Source of the DNA: Bog-473 sp963756025
GTDB taxonomy: Bacteria > Actinomycetota > Acidimicrobiia > Acidimicrobiales > RAAP-2
Assembly (NCBI GenBank): GCA_963756025.1
Contig: CAVWMF010000003.1
Span: forward strand, 1-64,000
Reading direction: 5' to 3'
Length of the DNA: 64,000 bases
Shown: piece by piece, positions 19,346-31,531 of the stretch
How the letters are laid out: each line of letters opens with the position of its first letter
How positions within the stretch are numbered: the stretch's first letter is position 1
Program-made: the position numbers and the translations under genes
Notes under the pieces: generated by a model
What the model was told of the DNA's origin: nothing
Database searches by the model: none
The model's input: the letters and a program-made list of their open reading frames with translations, nothing else

Positions 19346-20862
19346 CGTTGGGGTTGGTCGGGAACCCGGACCCCGCCGAACAGCCCGAGCCGGCCGAGCC
19401 GGCCGAGCCGGCCCCCGAGCCGGCCGAGCCGGCCGAGCCGGCCCCCGAGCCGCCGCCCGAGCCGCCCGAGCCGGCCGAGCCGCCCGAGCCGGCCGAACTG
19501 CCCGAGCCGGCCGTGCCGGCCGAGCCGGCTGTGGTCGTGGGTCGACCTGCTCCATCGGCCCGTGACCGTTCGGGAGCGCGGTTCTGGGTCGGGATGACGG
19601 GTGTCGGTGTCGTGGCGGTGGTGATCCAAGCCTTTTTCATCCACGCCAACGCGGACCGGGTCGCGCTGTGGTCGGGAGCCCGCTACATCACGAGGCAGGC
19701 GACCTCCCTGGTCCGGGGCGCATGGTTCATCGAGCCGGGTACGTACGTCCACGGGCATGTGGCGACGGCGATGCACCCCCCGCTTCCCACGTTGCTCTTT
19801 GCGGTGGCGGACACGGCGAGCCTGGTCGGCTCGACACAACATCGTGTGTTCCTGGCCATCCTCTTCGTGATTTCCGTTGGGCTCGCCGGGATGACAGTGC
19901 GTGACCTGGCCGGGGAGAGGGCCGGCATTTTGGCCGCGTTGACTTTCGCCACGTTCCCTTTGCTGTGGGTGAATCCCGCCACCCTCGGACCCGAGACGAC
20001 GGTCATCTTCGTCACGTCACTGCTGCTCGTCACCTCGGTGCGCTTCTGGAATCAACCCGCGGTGAAGAATGCGGCCGCCGTAGGGTTTGCGCTCGGGCTC
20101 GCCGCGCTGACCCGGACCGACCTCGTCGGGCTGGTCGTCGTCCTGGCTCTGCCGCTGATCCTGCTCGTCCGCAACACCTCATGGCAGGCCCGGCTCGGGT
20201 ATGCAGGGGTTATCGTCGCCCTCCTGGCGGTCGTCGTGGCACCTTGGGTGATCCGGAACCAGGTCGTCATCGGCCACTCCGCAGTGCTGTCGGAGGATTA
20301 CGGTCCGGTCCTGGCGGGTGCCAATTGTGGCGCCACGAGCGACGGGCCACTCGAGGGCTGGTGGACCGCCCGGTGCGTTGCGACCGTCCCGGCAACGGTT
20401 TCGAGCGAGACGGCGGCGACGAAAGCGGATGTGGACTCTGCCCACGCGTACTTCTCCGCTCATTCGGGCAACGTTGTCGGTGTTGCGGCGGTGCGGCTGG
20501 GCCGCCTTTGGAACGTCTACCGCCCGTTGCAGAGTGTGCAGCTCGAGACGGCGGTGGGGCGCCCCGCCTGGGTGTCACGTCTGGGACTGTGGTTCTTCTA
20601 CGTCCTGGTGCCGGTCGCCGTGGCCGGCGCCGTCGTCCTTCGTCGCCGGCGAACGGTCGTCTTTCCATTTGTCTCCATGATCCTTCTCTCTTCGATCACG
20701 GCCATCGTGGCGTACGGCGATGCCCGCTTCGCGCTGGAGGCCGATGTCGCACTGACCATGCTGGCCGGGGTGGCGTTGGACGCCGCCGCCCACGCCGCCC
20801 GCCCGCTCTTCGCCCGGAACGCGGGTCTCCACCGGGCCGGTCGGGGAGAGGCGATCACGTGA
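19342..20862 (+). CDS. GT39-like glycosyltransferase with long Pro-Ala-Glu repeat tail
   Basis: A 506-residue polytopic protein, a more distant paralogue of the genes at 11952 and 14428: it keeps the loop AGANCGATSDGPLEGWW and the segment RLWNVYRPLQSVQLETA. Its first ~60 residues are a low-complexity PAEPAEP/PEPPEP repeat encoded by tandem GCCGAGCCG-type units (19370-19540). This cytoplasmic tail is absent from the paralogues. Helices begin at FWVGMTGVGVVAVVIQAFF. The ATG overlaps the stop of the GT4 gene, and the stop overlaps the acyltransferase start (GTGA), indicating tight coupling. The tail's role is unknown. Confidence 0.75.
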   Translation: MTLGLVGNPDPAEQPEPAEPAEPAPEPAEPAEPAPEPPPEPPEPAEPPEPAELPEPAVPAEPAVVVGRPAPSARDRSGARFWVGMTGVGVVAVVIQAFFIHANADRVALWSGARYITRQATSLVRGAWFIEPGTYVHGHVATAMHPPLPTLLFAVADTASLVGSTQHRVFLAILFVISVGLAGMTVRDLAGERAGILAALTFATFPLLWVNPATLGPETTVIFVTSLLLVTSVRFWNQPAVKNAAAVGFALGLAALTRTDLVGLVVVLALPLILLVRNTSWQARLGYAGVIVALLAVVVAPWVIRNQVVIGHSAVLSEDYGPVLAGANCGATSDGPLEGWWTARCVATVPATVSSETAATKADVDSAHAYFSAHSGNVVGVAAVRLGRLWNVYRPLQSVQLETAVGRPAWVSRLGLWFFYVLVPVAVAGAVVLRRRRTVVFPFVSMILLSSITAIVAYGDARFALEADVALTMLAGVALDAAAHAARPLFARNAGLHRAGRGEAIT

Positions 20863-22202
20863 CGACCGAGGCGACAACGGTTGCACCGGATATGACGCGG
20901 GACGGGGCGCCCGCCGGGGCGCCGGGCGTCGAGGCGGTGGTGCCCGACGAGGAGTTGGAGGCGCCGGTCATTGCGCCCGGGCCGGAGGCTCCCGTTCCGC
21001 GCCGGCCTCCGCGATTTCCCGCATTCGACGGTCTCCGGGCCATCGCGGCGATCACTGTGGTGGTCGTCCACGTCAGTTTCGTCGGCGGGCTCACCGGAGC
21101 GCGCAACCCCGTCGGGATCTATACGGCCCGTTTCGAGATCGGCGTCTCCGTATTCTTTCTCATATCGGGCTTCCTGCTGTACCGGCCGTTCGTCGTTGCG
21201 CACCTCGCCGCCGCTCCCAAACCGAGGACCGGCGCGTTCTGGATCCGGCGGCTCTTGCGTATCGTCCCGGCGTACTGGCTGGTTCTCTTCGTGGCGACCT
21301 CGATACTCCACGCCGGGCCGGGCATAGGTCCCGGAGGCTGGAGGGCGTATGCCTCCCACTACCTGTTCCTCCAGATCTACTCGCCGTATCAGACACTCAA
21401 GGGGATCTCCGCCGCATGGTCGCTCTGCGTCGAGATGACGTTCTACCTGTACATCCCTCTCTACGCCGCCCTCATCGGCCGGCACCGATCGTCACGAACG
21501 GTCGGGCAGCGGATGCGCGTCGAATTGCTCGGTCTGGCGGTCATGATCATCATCAGTTACACCTGGCGCTACACCGTCCTGCAGTTCCAGCATGGTTACT
21601 CGCCGTACTTTCATCTGGCCACCATCTGGCTTCCGGCCTTCTTGGACCTCTTCGCCCTCGGCATGGGTCTGGCGGTGGTCAGCGCCTGGATGCATCACGA
21701 GGGGCGTGAGATCCGCTGGATGTGGTCCCGCTGGTTCCCCTGGGTCTCATGGGCCTGCGCCGGCGCTTGTTTTTGGGCCGTCTCCCACATCGGGATACCC
21801 GTCATCCCCATCTACACCGAGTCAACGCTCGATATCGCCCGGCAGACCCTCTACGGGGCGTTCGCCTTCTTCTTGCTCCTCCCGGCCGTCTTCGGTCCGC
21901 AGGGTAGGGGACTGATCCGCCGGTTCCTCCAGTGCTGGCCGGTGGCCTCCCTCGGCGTGATCTCGTACGGGATCTACCTGTGGCACGAGACCTGGATCTA
22001 CCAGATCCTCAAAGAGGGCCATTATCCGCTTTTCACACTGGAATTCTGGGCCTTCTTTTTCGCCGTCCTGGCCCTGACGATCGCGTCGGCCAGCCTCAGC
22101 TACTTCGTGATGGAGAAGCCGCTACTCCGATTGAAGAACTCGATCACGTGGTGGAAGCGGACACGCAACAAGCCCGTTCAAGACTCGACCGATCCGGTCT
22201 GA
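20859..22202 (+). CDS. OafA/acyltransferase-3 family membrane O-acyltransferase
   Basis: A 447-residue acyltransferase without an SGNH domain. A hydrophilic, acidic N-terminus of ~45 residues precedes the acyltransferase-3 core: AFDGLRAIAAITVVVVHVSF with the catalytic His, VSVFFLISGFLLYRPFV, and RIVPAYWLVL. About ten helices run to SASLSYFVMEKPLLRL, the typical family C-terminus. The GTG start overlaps the preceding glycosyltransferase stop. It likely acylates the glycan made by the two upstream enzymes. Its 3' end overlaps the convergent aftD-like gene by 25 bp, with no room for a separate terminator. Confidence 0.83.
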   Translation: MTTEATTVAPDMTRDGAPAGAPGVEAVVPDEELEAPVIAPGPEAPVPRRPPRFPAFDGLRAIAAITVVVVHVSFVGGLTGARNPVGIYTARFEIGVSVFFLISGFLLYRPFVVAHLAAAPKPRTGAFWIRRLLRIVPAYWLVLFVATSILHAGPGIGPGGWRAYASHYLFLQIYSPYQTLKGISAAWSLCVEMTFYLYIPLYAALIGRHRSSRTVGQRMRVELLGLAVMIIISYTWRYTVLQFQHGYSPYFHLATIWLPAFLDLFALGMGLAVVSAWMHHEGREIRWMWSRWFPWVSWACAGACFWAVSHIGIPVIPIYTESTLDIARQTLYGAFAFFLLLPAVFGPQGRGLIRRFLQCWPVASLGVISYGIYLWHETWIYQILKEGHYPLFTLEFWAFFFAVLALTIASASLSYFVMEKPLLRLKNSITWWKRTRNKPVQDSTDPV

Positions 22203-25200
22203 TCCGAGTCCGAGCCCGAGCCCGAGGCCGCCCGTGCGCGGGCCCACTGCGCCAGGGCGTCCGCAGCGAAGAGGAAGAGCGCTATCCACACCAATGAGTT
22301 GGCGACCCCGAAGTGGGTCGGCCAATTGATGTCGGAGACGAAGCCGTTGGCGTGTTGACGGAAGACGACGTATCCAGCCATCACGACCAGGAGCCCGAGA
22401 GCACCCACGAGAACGACGATGCGACTCCTCTCGACCCGCAGTTCGAGCAGGGTCACCGCCGCCACCAACAGACCGGCCAGGGGTGCCACGAACAGTCCGG
22501 TCGCCACCCCGGCGAAGAGCGCGAGGACGATCGACGTGGTCCATCGAGGCGCAGGGCCCTCACTCCGGAGCAGCGAGGAGAGCTCGGGGCTCGCTGAGGC
22601 GGCGTTGACCCGTTCGCGTCGGCCGCGTCGCCTCCGGCCTCTCGCGGGGAGGGCGATCAGCACGAGGCTGAGGAGGAGGGTGGCGCCCGAGGCGAGGAGC
22701 GCCACGTCGACGACGTGCTGCGGGGTCCAGGTGAGCGTGATGGTGATGGGACCGGTCGCCGCTGAGCCCGGTACGTACCAACCGTTGGCATAGCCGTCGA
22801 TCAAGGTCGAAGGGCCGAGCTTCGCCCCCGAGGAGGTCGTGGCCGTCCACCCCCGGCTCTGGCTCTGACCGAGGACCATCCAGAACGGCGTGCCGTTGCC
22901 TTTGACCGACACGGTCATCGACGTCCTGTTCTGGTGCAGGACCGTGAGCGAAGGTGATCGTGACACGCTCGGCGCGGTCTGCAACCCGGTGCTCGTGAGC
23001 GGCTGTGCCGCACCTCCGGGGGCGGACCCCATGGAGAGGGCATCGATGTCGAGACCCGCAGCCTGGAAGCCGCTCGTCTGCACCGTGTGGCGGCCGGGGC
23101 CGAGGGTGATCCCTCCGGCCGCGTTCCCACAGCCCCGGATGGTCAGGCCGCCATTGGAGAGGGCGGTGGACGTGCTGCCCGAGATCGAGATGTCCACCGG
23201 TTGCCCGTCGACGGTGAGCAGGTTGGTGTAGCACCGGACCGGCATCTCGGCGGGCGTGGTCACGGGGGCGACGCCCGGGATCCCGACTTCCGCCAGTCCC
23301 ACCGGGTCGGTGTTCGGCGCGTAGCCGTAGTAGTCGAGGAACTGGTGCGGACGAATCGAGTCAATGGTGATCCGGATGTTGGAGCCGCTGAGTGCGGGAA
23401 AGCCGACCTGGACCGGGGTCACAGAACCTTGGGGTCGTCCGACACCGGGATCCATGGCGGGGAGCGGGACCGTGCGCGTACCCGGAGGAGGTGGCGACCG
23501 TGATCTGCGTCGGGATCGAGTGCTTGCCGTCGGCCACGACTTGGAGATTCAGATGATCGAAGGTCACCGGCTTGCTGAGCGTGTACTCGACCCAATCGCC
23601 GACCTGGTTCCCGAGCGCCGGCATCCACGACGTCGTCGGATCGCCGTCGACCGAGGCGCTCGATCCTGCCGCGAGATCGCCGGGCAGCCGGCCCGAGGAG
23701 TTTGACGACACGATGGTGGCGTCCCCCGCCGTCGACGACGGTTCGGGCCCGGGCTGGCCGATCAGCCCGTCGAGCACGGGGTCGGGGTCGAGGGGGGAGA
23801 TCCGTGCCGTGCCGCCGACAGAGAACGATCGGGCCGTGGGCAGGGTGAATTCCCGGCTGATCGTCGTCTCGGGATCCGTGCGCGGTGGTGTGGCAGCGGC
23901 GCGGATCCGGTTGAGGAGGATGTCGAGCTGGTGGGAAAGGGAGGCGGTTCCAGCCACAGAGAGGAGATCGGTCGGCAGGCGCAGCGTCTCCGTGGCAGGA
24001 GCAACGCCGGGAATGGAAATCTCCGAAAAGCCGACGGAATTGGCCCCGAGATAACTCTTCCTCTGTCCCCAACTGGTGGCGTCGACGGTGATGCTCAGCG
24101 TCTTGAAGGTCCGCCGGGGGAACGAGATGACCTGCCCTTGTCCGGTGGTGGACGCGGCGCCGAGTGTGGCCGTGATCGGCGAGCCCCCGTCGAACGTCAG
24201 GGTGAGGTTGGTGATTGTGCGGCCGTTCGCGCCGGCGCCCGGTTGGAGAAGTGTGACGTGGTCCGTGGTGACGGGGTGGACCGTGGTGACCTCGATGGAC
24301 TGGTTGATCGCCGGCACGAACGCGCCTTCGGTCCATGACGTGGCCGGGTTCCCGTCGACCGCGTTCAGCGGCTGATTCTCGGGCAGGTTCGTGATCGGGT
24401 TGCCGTAGGCGGTCGCCCGGACCGAGGCCACACCGTTGACGACGGCCACCGTTTGCGTGTTGCTACCCGCCCCGGGGAAGACCGGGAGGGCCGCCTCGCT
24501 CGGCTGATTCCCGAGTGGCGTCTCGTTGGCCTGCTCGACGTAGCCGTAGTTCTGGTTGACCGTTCCCCACGTAGAGAGCTGCTTCTGGTTCGAATCGGTG
24601 AGCACCAGGACGGCGCCGTTCTCCAGTTGCTTGTCCAGACCGGCCTTGTCGTTGGCGAACGTGCCCGAGTAGAAGATCGTGGGGTTCGTCGCCATCAGTC
24701 CGGCGGCGGCCGCCTCGAGGAGGCCTTGACCGTCTCCGGCCACGAGGAGGGGATTCTCCGGCGTTTCGGTGCGGGCGATCTTGCGCGCCCCCGGTACCGC
24801 CAGGACCGCCACCGGCGGCGGCTTTGCGGCGCCCGTCGGGATGGCGAGCTGCGTCTCGTCGGTGAGCGGGAACTTGATCGTCGGATAGTTCTTGGGCGTG
24901 CCGAATGTGGTCGGCGTGCCGAGCCCGGTGGCCGGGTTCGTCAAGGTGAGCCACAGCGGCTGCGGTCGTGCCGTACCGAAGCGCTCGTATTGCACGTCGG
25001 ACTCGTAGAGGATGTCACCCGCGCTCAGGAGACCGGCGAGCGGGACGAGTGTGGAGGGGACGAAGACTCCATCTTGGATGGACTCGTCCAGGGCCTGGAG
25101 CAAATTCACACTGCCCGCTTCACCCGCCGGCACCGCCGTACGGATCAGATACGGACGGGTCATGAGCCCGGGCCAGACCGGATCCAGCGTGACGCCCCAG

Positions 25201-26708
25201 CGGTAGTAGGCAAAATCCTGCCCCGGAAGTTGCAGGACGCGTGTGCTGTGGCTCTGGCTGTCCATGTACGTGGCGGCTTGGTGGATGTAGGCGGGGATGA
25301 CGGTCGGTCGTTCGAGGTTCTTGGCCACCAGGCCGCCGTTCCAGAGCGGGGGGAAGTTGGCGGCGGTCACTGCGATCACGACGACGAGAACCCCGATGCC
25401 GATGATCCGGTTGCGCACGAAGAGGGCGGTGATCCCTGCGCCCAGGAGCAGAGCGAGCCCGAGGAGGGCGATCGGGATGATCCGGTTGGTCGAACGCAGG
25501 GCCAGACCGACGGTCGAGTCCGAGCCCGCCGCTTTTATCAGGGCGCCGAACGGCGACGGGTCCGTGAAGGGGTAGGTGCCGACAGCGATGATCACGCCCA
25601 CGACGATCAGGGCGATGGCGAAGCCGCGGTAGCGCCAGCGGGTCACCGCTCCCGCGGCCAGGGCGAGGATCGGGACGAGGAAGCTGACCCCGATCAACCA
25701 TGTCCACTGGAGGTAGCCGATCGATGCCGCGGTCCAGGGGCCGAGCTTGTCCTGGCCGTAGAAGTACCAGTAGCCGAGTCCGCGCAATACCTCGGATGAG
25801 AGCGACGTCGACGACACGGTCGGAATCGTCTCGGTGTACTTCAGGACGTTGATGCCGTAGGCGCCTTCGGCCCAGAGGCCGGCGATCCACCACAGCGACA
25901 CCCCGAGGGTGAGCACGCCGATGCGCAGCGCCGCCGTGCCGGCCTCCCGGAAGGTCGCCTCACGCGTACCCCACACGGCATAGAGCAGCCACAGCAGGGG
26001 TGCGAGCCCGACCAGAAGGATCGATGTGGCGTTCACGCCGCCCACGAGGGCGATGACCACGGCGAAGAGGGCGGGATAGCGCCATCCACCCTTGCGGACG
26101 GCGAGGATGGTGAAGGCGAGCATCCAGCCGAGGGCCGCCCATGGCATGACGATGGCGGAGATGCGCGCGATGTAGTCGATGACGAACGGGGTGAGCATGT
26201 AGGACAGCGCGGCCGCGAGGCGTCCCGCCCGCGAGAGCCCCATGACGCGCCCCAGATACCACACGCCCGTCCCTGCGGCGAAGAAGAGGGAGCCCATCCA
26301 GAAGCGCTGGCCGACCCATACGGGGATATGGAGCTCGGCGACGAGCCAGTAATACGGGCCCATCGGGAAGAGGAACCCGATGTTCTGGTGCGTGACGGTC
26401 CCGGCGCCGACATCGGGATCCCACATGGAGATAGCGCTCTGGATGAGGCGACCCGGATCGAGGTAGAGGTACTGCTTGGTGTCCGCTGCCACTTTTCCCG
26501 TCTGGGTGAGGAAGAGGGGGACGTAGCTGATGATGGCCAAGCCCACCCACACCGCCACGTCCAGGGCTGCGGGTCTGTGTCGCCGACGTTCGCCCGGGGG
26601 AGTGGGCGGTGCCAGGGTGGTTGGTTCGGTCATGAGGTCGGCGGGTGCGGCGGGGTTCGGCAGGTCCGGCAGGTCCGGCAGGTCCGGCAGGTCCGGCAGC
26701 ATACCCAT
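22178..26708 (-). CDS. aftD: AftD-like alpha-(1->3)-arabinofuranosyltransferase (DUF3367), frameshifted
   Basis: Very large membrane protein, about 1500 residues when joined. The N-terminal GT-C domain runs from VAVWVGLAIISYVPLFL and TKQYLYLDPGRLI through about 12 helices, with MGPYYWLVAELHIPVWVGQRFW and DPSPFGALIKAAG. The long periplasmic part contains galactose-binding-like modules (GNPATSWTEG, GDPTTSWMPALGNQVGDWVEY). Two C-terminal helices follow. This matches actinobacterial AftD, which branches arabinan in the cell wall. One extra base at about 23474-23478 splits the reading frame near residue 1080. The start is uncertain: ATG 26708 includes an LPD repeat encoded by 9-bp tandem units, while ATG 26633 would omit it. 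Confidence 0.8.
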
Positions 26709-26753
26709 GATCGATATGAGAATGGGGGTACAGGGCGCGGCTCTCTGCGCCGG

Positions 26754-26759
26754 TAGAGT
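26754..26759 (+). promoter_or_regulatory. -10 box (TAGAGT) for leaderless coaE mRNA
   Basis: TAGAGT (TANNNT) is followed by eight bases and the GTG at 26768. This spacing and the family's usual N-terminus both favour 26768 over the GTG at 26762. Confidence 0.45.
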
Positions 26760-26767
26760 CCGTGGCC

Positions 26768-27382
26768 GTGCTCGCAGTCGGACTCACCGGGGGTATCGGC
26801 TCAGGAAAGTCCGCGGTCGCAGATCTGCTGGTGGAGCGGGGTGCGGTGTTGATCGACGCCGACCAATTGGCCCGCGACGTGGTGGCTCCGGGGGGGCCGG
26901 CATATCAGCCGCTGATCGACCGGTTCGGGCCGTCCATCGTGGCAGCTGACGGGACCATCGACCGGCCCGCCCTGGCTGCCGTCGCCTTTGTCGACGATGC
27001 GGCCCGGGCCGACCTCAACGCCATTACCCACCCCGCCATCGGGGTGGCCATGGTCGAGGCCCGGGACGCGTGGGAGGGGTCGGACCGCATTGTGGTGCTC
27101 GCTATTCCGTTGCTGACGGCGAAGCACCGGGAGACGTCGAAACTTGACGACGTGGTGGTCGTCGACTGCCCGACCGATATCGCCCTGGAGCGCCTGCTCA
27201 CGCTCCGGGGTATGGATCGAGCAGATGCCGAGGCGCGGATCCGGGCTCAGATCACCCGCGAGGAGCGCGTGAAAGAGGCTGATTACGTCTTGGACAATTC
27301 GGGCGATAGGGCGAACCTCGAGGTCGAAGTCGAGCGCCTCTGGGAATGGTTGAACGGGCGAAAGCCCCGACTTTCGTCGTAG
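26768..27382 (+). CDS. coaE: Dephospho-CoA kinase
   Basis: Cytoplasmic P-loop kinase that phosphorylates the 3'-hydroxyl of dephospho-CoA, the last step of CoA synthesis. The N-terminus VLAVGLTGGIGSGKSAVADL is the exact family signature. It continues with the DADQLARDVV lid/substrate segment, ITHPAIG and the CPTDIALERLLTLRGM motif. At ~204 residues it has normal length for the single-domain form; it lacks the C-terminal GrpB-like extension found in some actinobacteria. It is followed after 18 bp by a convergent HNH gene, which separates it from uvrB, its common neighbour. Confidence 0.95.
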   Translation: MLAVGLTGGIGSGKSAVADLLVERGAVLIDADQLARDVVAPGGPAYQPLIDRFGPSIVAADGTIDRPALAAVAFVDDAARADLNAITHPAIGVAMVEARDAWEGSDRIVVLAIPLLTAKHRETSKLDDVVVVDCPTDIALERLLTLRGMDRADAEARIRAQITREERVKEADYVLDNSGDRANLEVEVERLWEWLNGRKPRLSS

Positions 27383-27400
27383 GTCGTAGAACCCGACCCC

Positions 27401-28840
<1,440 letters not shown>

Positions 28841-28932
28841 ACGAGGACCCTAAAGAGGGGGTGTATCACGGCCCCGATCGGGGCATGAAAGCGCAGGCGG
28901 GGAGCGTGAGAGGGTTGCGGCCGAATGAGTGC

Positions 28933-28991
28933 GGAGCCTGGTGCGAAACGGGGAGCCTGGTGTGAAACGGGGAGCCTGGTGCGAAAGGCGG
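28933..28991 (+). repeat. Three tandem 19-bp repeats upstream of the HNH gene
   Basis: Units beginning GGAGCCTGGTG and ending GAAACGG recur at 28933, 28952 and 28971 (the third slightly longer). A degenerate fourth copy follows (TTCCTGGCGCTAAAGG). They lie about 95-150 bp upstream of the HNH start, in an otherwise gene-poor stretch (28841-29007). Confidence 0.85.
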
Positions 28992-29007
28992 GACCGGGTT
29001 CCTGGCG

Positions 29008-29172
29008 CTAAAGGAATTGCGAGGGCCGAATGTCCTCGGGCAACGATTTCAACCAGTTCTTGATCTCCGCCAGACACGCATCGCACGGAAGTCGGTGCTC
29101 GGACTCCGGAGGCAGCCCGATGATCCGGTGGTTCTTCTTGATCAGCGTGCCTCGAGGACAGGAAACGGTCAC
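29008..29172 (-). CDS. Small hypothetical protein with CxxC
   Basis: A possible 54-residue protein read from GTG 29172: VTVSCPRGTLIKKNHRI, then HRLPCDACLAEIKNWL and a PEDIRPSQFL end. Third codon positions are mostly G/C, as in neighbouring genes, and it has one CxxC. A longer in-frame version reaches 29367, but its extra residues look non-coding. I do not recognise a family. It lies divergently upstream of uvrB. Confidence 0.35.
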   Translation of the reverse strand: MTVSCPRGTLIKKNHRIIGLPPESEHRLPCDACLAEIKNWLKSLPEDIRPSQFL

Positions 29173-29424
29173 TCGGGTCCGTCGGATCGCCCACGGAGGA
29201 GGAGTCCATGCGAGAGGAGTCCATCGCCATTCCCCAAGCGTAGGCTCGCGGGGCGGCGCAGAACTCAGAGCCACCCGAAACTCCGCACTGCACCCGCCGC
29301 GCCCCTGACCGGCACCCGCACGCTCACAATCGAGCAGAGCGGATCCGGGCAGACCGGCCCCGCCCAACCGCCCCGGCCGCCCAACCGCCCCGGCCGCCCA
29401 ACCGCCCCTGATACACCCTCCCGG

Positions 29425-29430
29425 TATCCT
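29425..29430 (+). promoter_or_regulatory. -10 box (TATCCT) for leaderless uvrB mRNA
   Basis: CTCCCGGTATCCTCCCT ends three bases before the uvrB ATG; TATCCT is six bases from the start codon. The same 17 bases precede uvrA at the same distance, so the two excision-repair genes share a promoter sequence. Confidence 0.55.
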
Positions 29431-29436
29431 CCCTCC

Positions 29437-31506
29437 ATGGCCGACTTTGAGGTCGTCTCACCCTTCAAACCCTCCGGCGACCAGCCCGGAGCCATTGCCG
29501 CGCTCGTCGAAGGGACCAAACGAGGGGACAGGTACCAGACCCTCCAGGGCATCACAGGCTCCGGGAAGACGGCCACGATCGCCTGGATGATCGAACAAGT
29601 CCAGCGCCCCACTCTCATCATCGAGCCGAACAAGTCCCTGGCGGCCCAGCTCAGCTCCGAGCTGCGGGACCTGTTCCCCAAGAACCGGGTCGAATTCTTC
29701 GTTTCGTACTACGACTACTACCAACCCGAGGCGTACCTCCCGACGACCGACACTTACATAGAGAAGGACTCGTCGATCAACGACGAGATCGACCGCCTGC
29801 GGCACGCCACGACGTCGTCGTTGCTCATGCGGAGGGACGTGATCGTGGTGGCATCGGTCTCGTGCATCTACGGCTTGGGCTCGCCGCTCGAGTACCGGGA
29901 CCGCATTCTGGGGCTCTCCGTCGGCCAGCAGTACGACCAGCGGGACATCCTGCGCAAGCTCGTCGACCTGCAGTACGCCCGCAACGACGTCAATCTGGTC
30001 CGGGGGACGTTCCGGGCCCGGGGCGACACGGTCGAGATCCATCCGGCCTACGAGGAGCAGGCACTGCGGGTCGAGATGTTCGGCGACACCATCGACCGCA
30101 TCGTCCCGTTCGACGTCATGACCGGCGAGATGGGGGACGAGCTCGAGGACATCGCGATCTACGCCGCCACGCACTACGTCACCGGCGACGAGATCGTGCA
30201 GCGGGCCGTGAAGACGATCGAGACCGAGCTGCGCGAACGCCTGCAGTACTTCGAGAAGGAGGGCAAGCTGCTCGAGGCACAACGCCTCCGGGTCCGTACG
30301 GAGCACGACCTCGAAATGCTGGCCGAGACGGGGGTGTGCTCGGGCATCGAGAACTACAGCCGGCACCTCGACGGCCGGGCCCCCGACGAGGCGCCCTACA
30401 CACTCCTCGACTTCTTCCCCAAGGACTATCTGGTCGTCCTCGACGAGAGCCACGTTTCGGTGCCGCAATTGCACGGGCAGTACGCCGGCGACCGCTCCCG
30501 CAAGGACATGTTGGTCGAGCACGGGTTCCGCCTTCCCTCTGCGAGGGACAACCGCCCGCTGCGCTTCGACGAATTCATCGAGCGGGTCCCCCAGGCCGTG
30601 TTCGTCTCTGCCACCCCGGGCCCGTTCGAGAAGGAGCACTCGACCCAGATGGTCGAGCAGGTCATCCGGCCTACCGGCCTGGTCGACCCTGAGGTGACGA
30701 TCCGGCCCACCAAGGGTCAGGTCGACGATCTACTGGCGCGGATCGAGAGCACGGTCGCCTCCGGTGGGAGGGTGCTGGTCACCACGCTGACCAAGAAGAT
30801 GGCCGAGGACCTGACCGACTACCTGGCCGATGCCGGGGTGCGGGTGCAGTACCTCCACTCCGACATCGACACGATCACCCGGATCGAGATCCTGCGCGAG
30901 CTCAGGCTCGGGTCCATCGACGTGCTCGTCGGCATCAACCTGCTCCGGGAAGGCCTCGACCTGCCGGAGGTGTCCCTGGTGGCCATCCTGGATGCGGACA
31001 AGGAAGGTTTCCTCCGCTCCGCCTCCTCCCTGATCCAGACCATGGGCCGGGCCGCCCGCAACGTGGACGGCACCGTGGTGCTCTATGCCGACACCATTAC
31101 CGACTCCATGCGCGAAGCCGTGTCGGTCACGCAGCGCCGGCGCGAGATCCAGACTGCTTACAACAAGGAACACGGGATCGATCCGACGACCATCCGCAAG
31201 ACGGTGACCGACATCCTCGAACGTCTGCGCGGCACCTCGGGTGGGGTCGGCGGACCGGGCGGTGGCGGGGGTCGGTCCACCACGGCCGGGCGCAGCCGGG
31301 CGGAGGTCCGCCGCAATGCGGCGGTGCGCGGGAACAAGCGGTCACTGCTCGCCGACGGGGATGCGTCCACGCCGGCCGAGGCCATCGAGCTGATGACACA
31401 GCTCGAGGCCGAAATGAAATCCGCCGCAGCCGAGTTGCGCTTCGAGGAGGCGGCCCTCCTCCGGGACGAGATCGCCGAACTGCGCGCGTCGTCCGTGCCG
31501 AGCTGA
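29437..31506 (+). CDS. uvrB: Excinuclease ABC subunit UvrB
   Basis: Helicase-like damage-verification subunit of nucleotide excision repair. Reading from the ATG at 29437 gives MADFEVVSPFKPSGDQP. Walker A GITGSGKT, the DNA-inserting beta-hairpin YYDYYQPEAYLP, DEIDRLRHAT, Walker B VVLDESHV, helicase motifs SATPGPFE and GRAARN, and the C-terminal UVR coiled coil (LEAEMKSAAAELRFEEAALLRDEI) are all present in order. The length is ~689 residues, normal for the family. A Gly-rich linker (GGVGGPGGGGG) precedes the UVR motif. The frame is intact, unlike uvrA and uvrC. uvrA follows after 25 bp but has its own copy of the promoter. Confidence 0.97.
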   Translation: MADFEVVSPFKPSGDQPGAIAALVEGTKRGDRYQTLQGITGSGKTATIAWMIEQVQRPTLIIEPNKSLAAQLSSELRDLFPKNRVEFFVSYYDYYQPEAYLPTTDTYIEKDSSINDEIDRLRHATTSSLLMRRDVIVVASVSCIYGLGSPLEYRDRILGLSVGQQYDQRDILRKLVDLQYARNDVNLVRGTFRARGDTVEIHPAYEEQALRVEMFGDTIDRIVPFDVMTGEMGDELEDIAIYAATHYVTGDEIVQRAVKTIETELRERLQYFEKEGKLLEAQRLRVRTEHDLEMLAETGVCSGIENYSRHLDGRAPDEAPYTLLDFFPKDYLVVLDESHVSVPQLHGQYAGDRSRKDMLVEHGFRLPSARDNRPLRFDEFIERVPQAVFVSATPGPFEKEHSTQMVEQVIRPTGLVDPEVTIRPTKGQVDDLLARIESTVASGGRVLVTTLTKKMAEDLTDYLADAGVRVQYLHSDIDTITRIEILRELRLGSIDVLVGINLLREGLDLPEVSLVAILDADKEGFLRSASSLIQTMGRAARNVDGTVVLYADTITDSMREAVSVTQRRREIQTAYNKEHGIDPTTIRKTVTDILERLRGTSGGVGGPGGGGGRSTTAGRSRAEVRRNAAVRGNKRSLLADGDASTPAEAIELMTQLEAEMKSAAAELRFEEAALLRDEIAELRASSVPS

Positions 31507-31519
31507 CACAGCCTCCCGG

Positions 31520-31525
31520 TATCCT
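31520..31525 (+). promoter_or_regulatory. -10 box (TATCCT) for leaderless uvrA mRNA
   Basis: TATCCT lies six bases before the uvrA ATG. The surrounding 17-base sequence is identical to that before uvrB. Confidence 0.55.
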
Positions 31526-31531
31526 CCCTTA

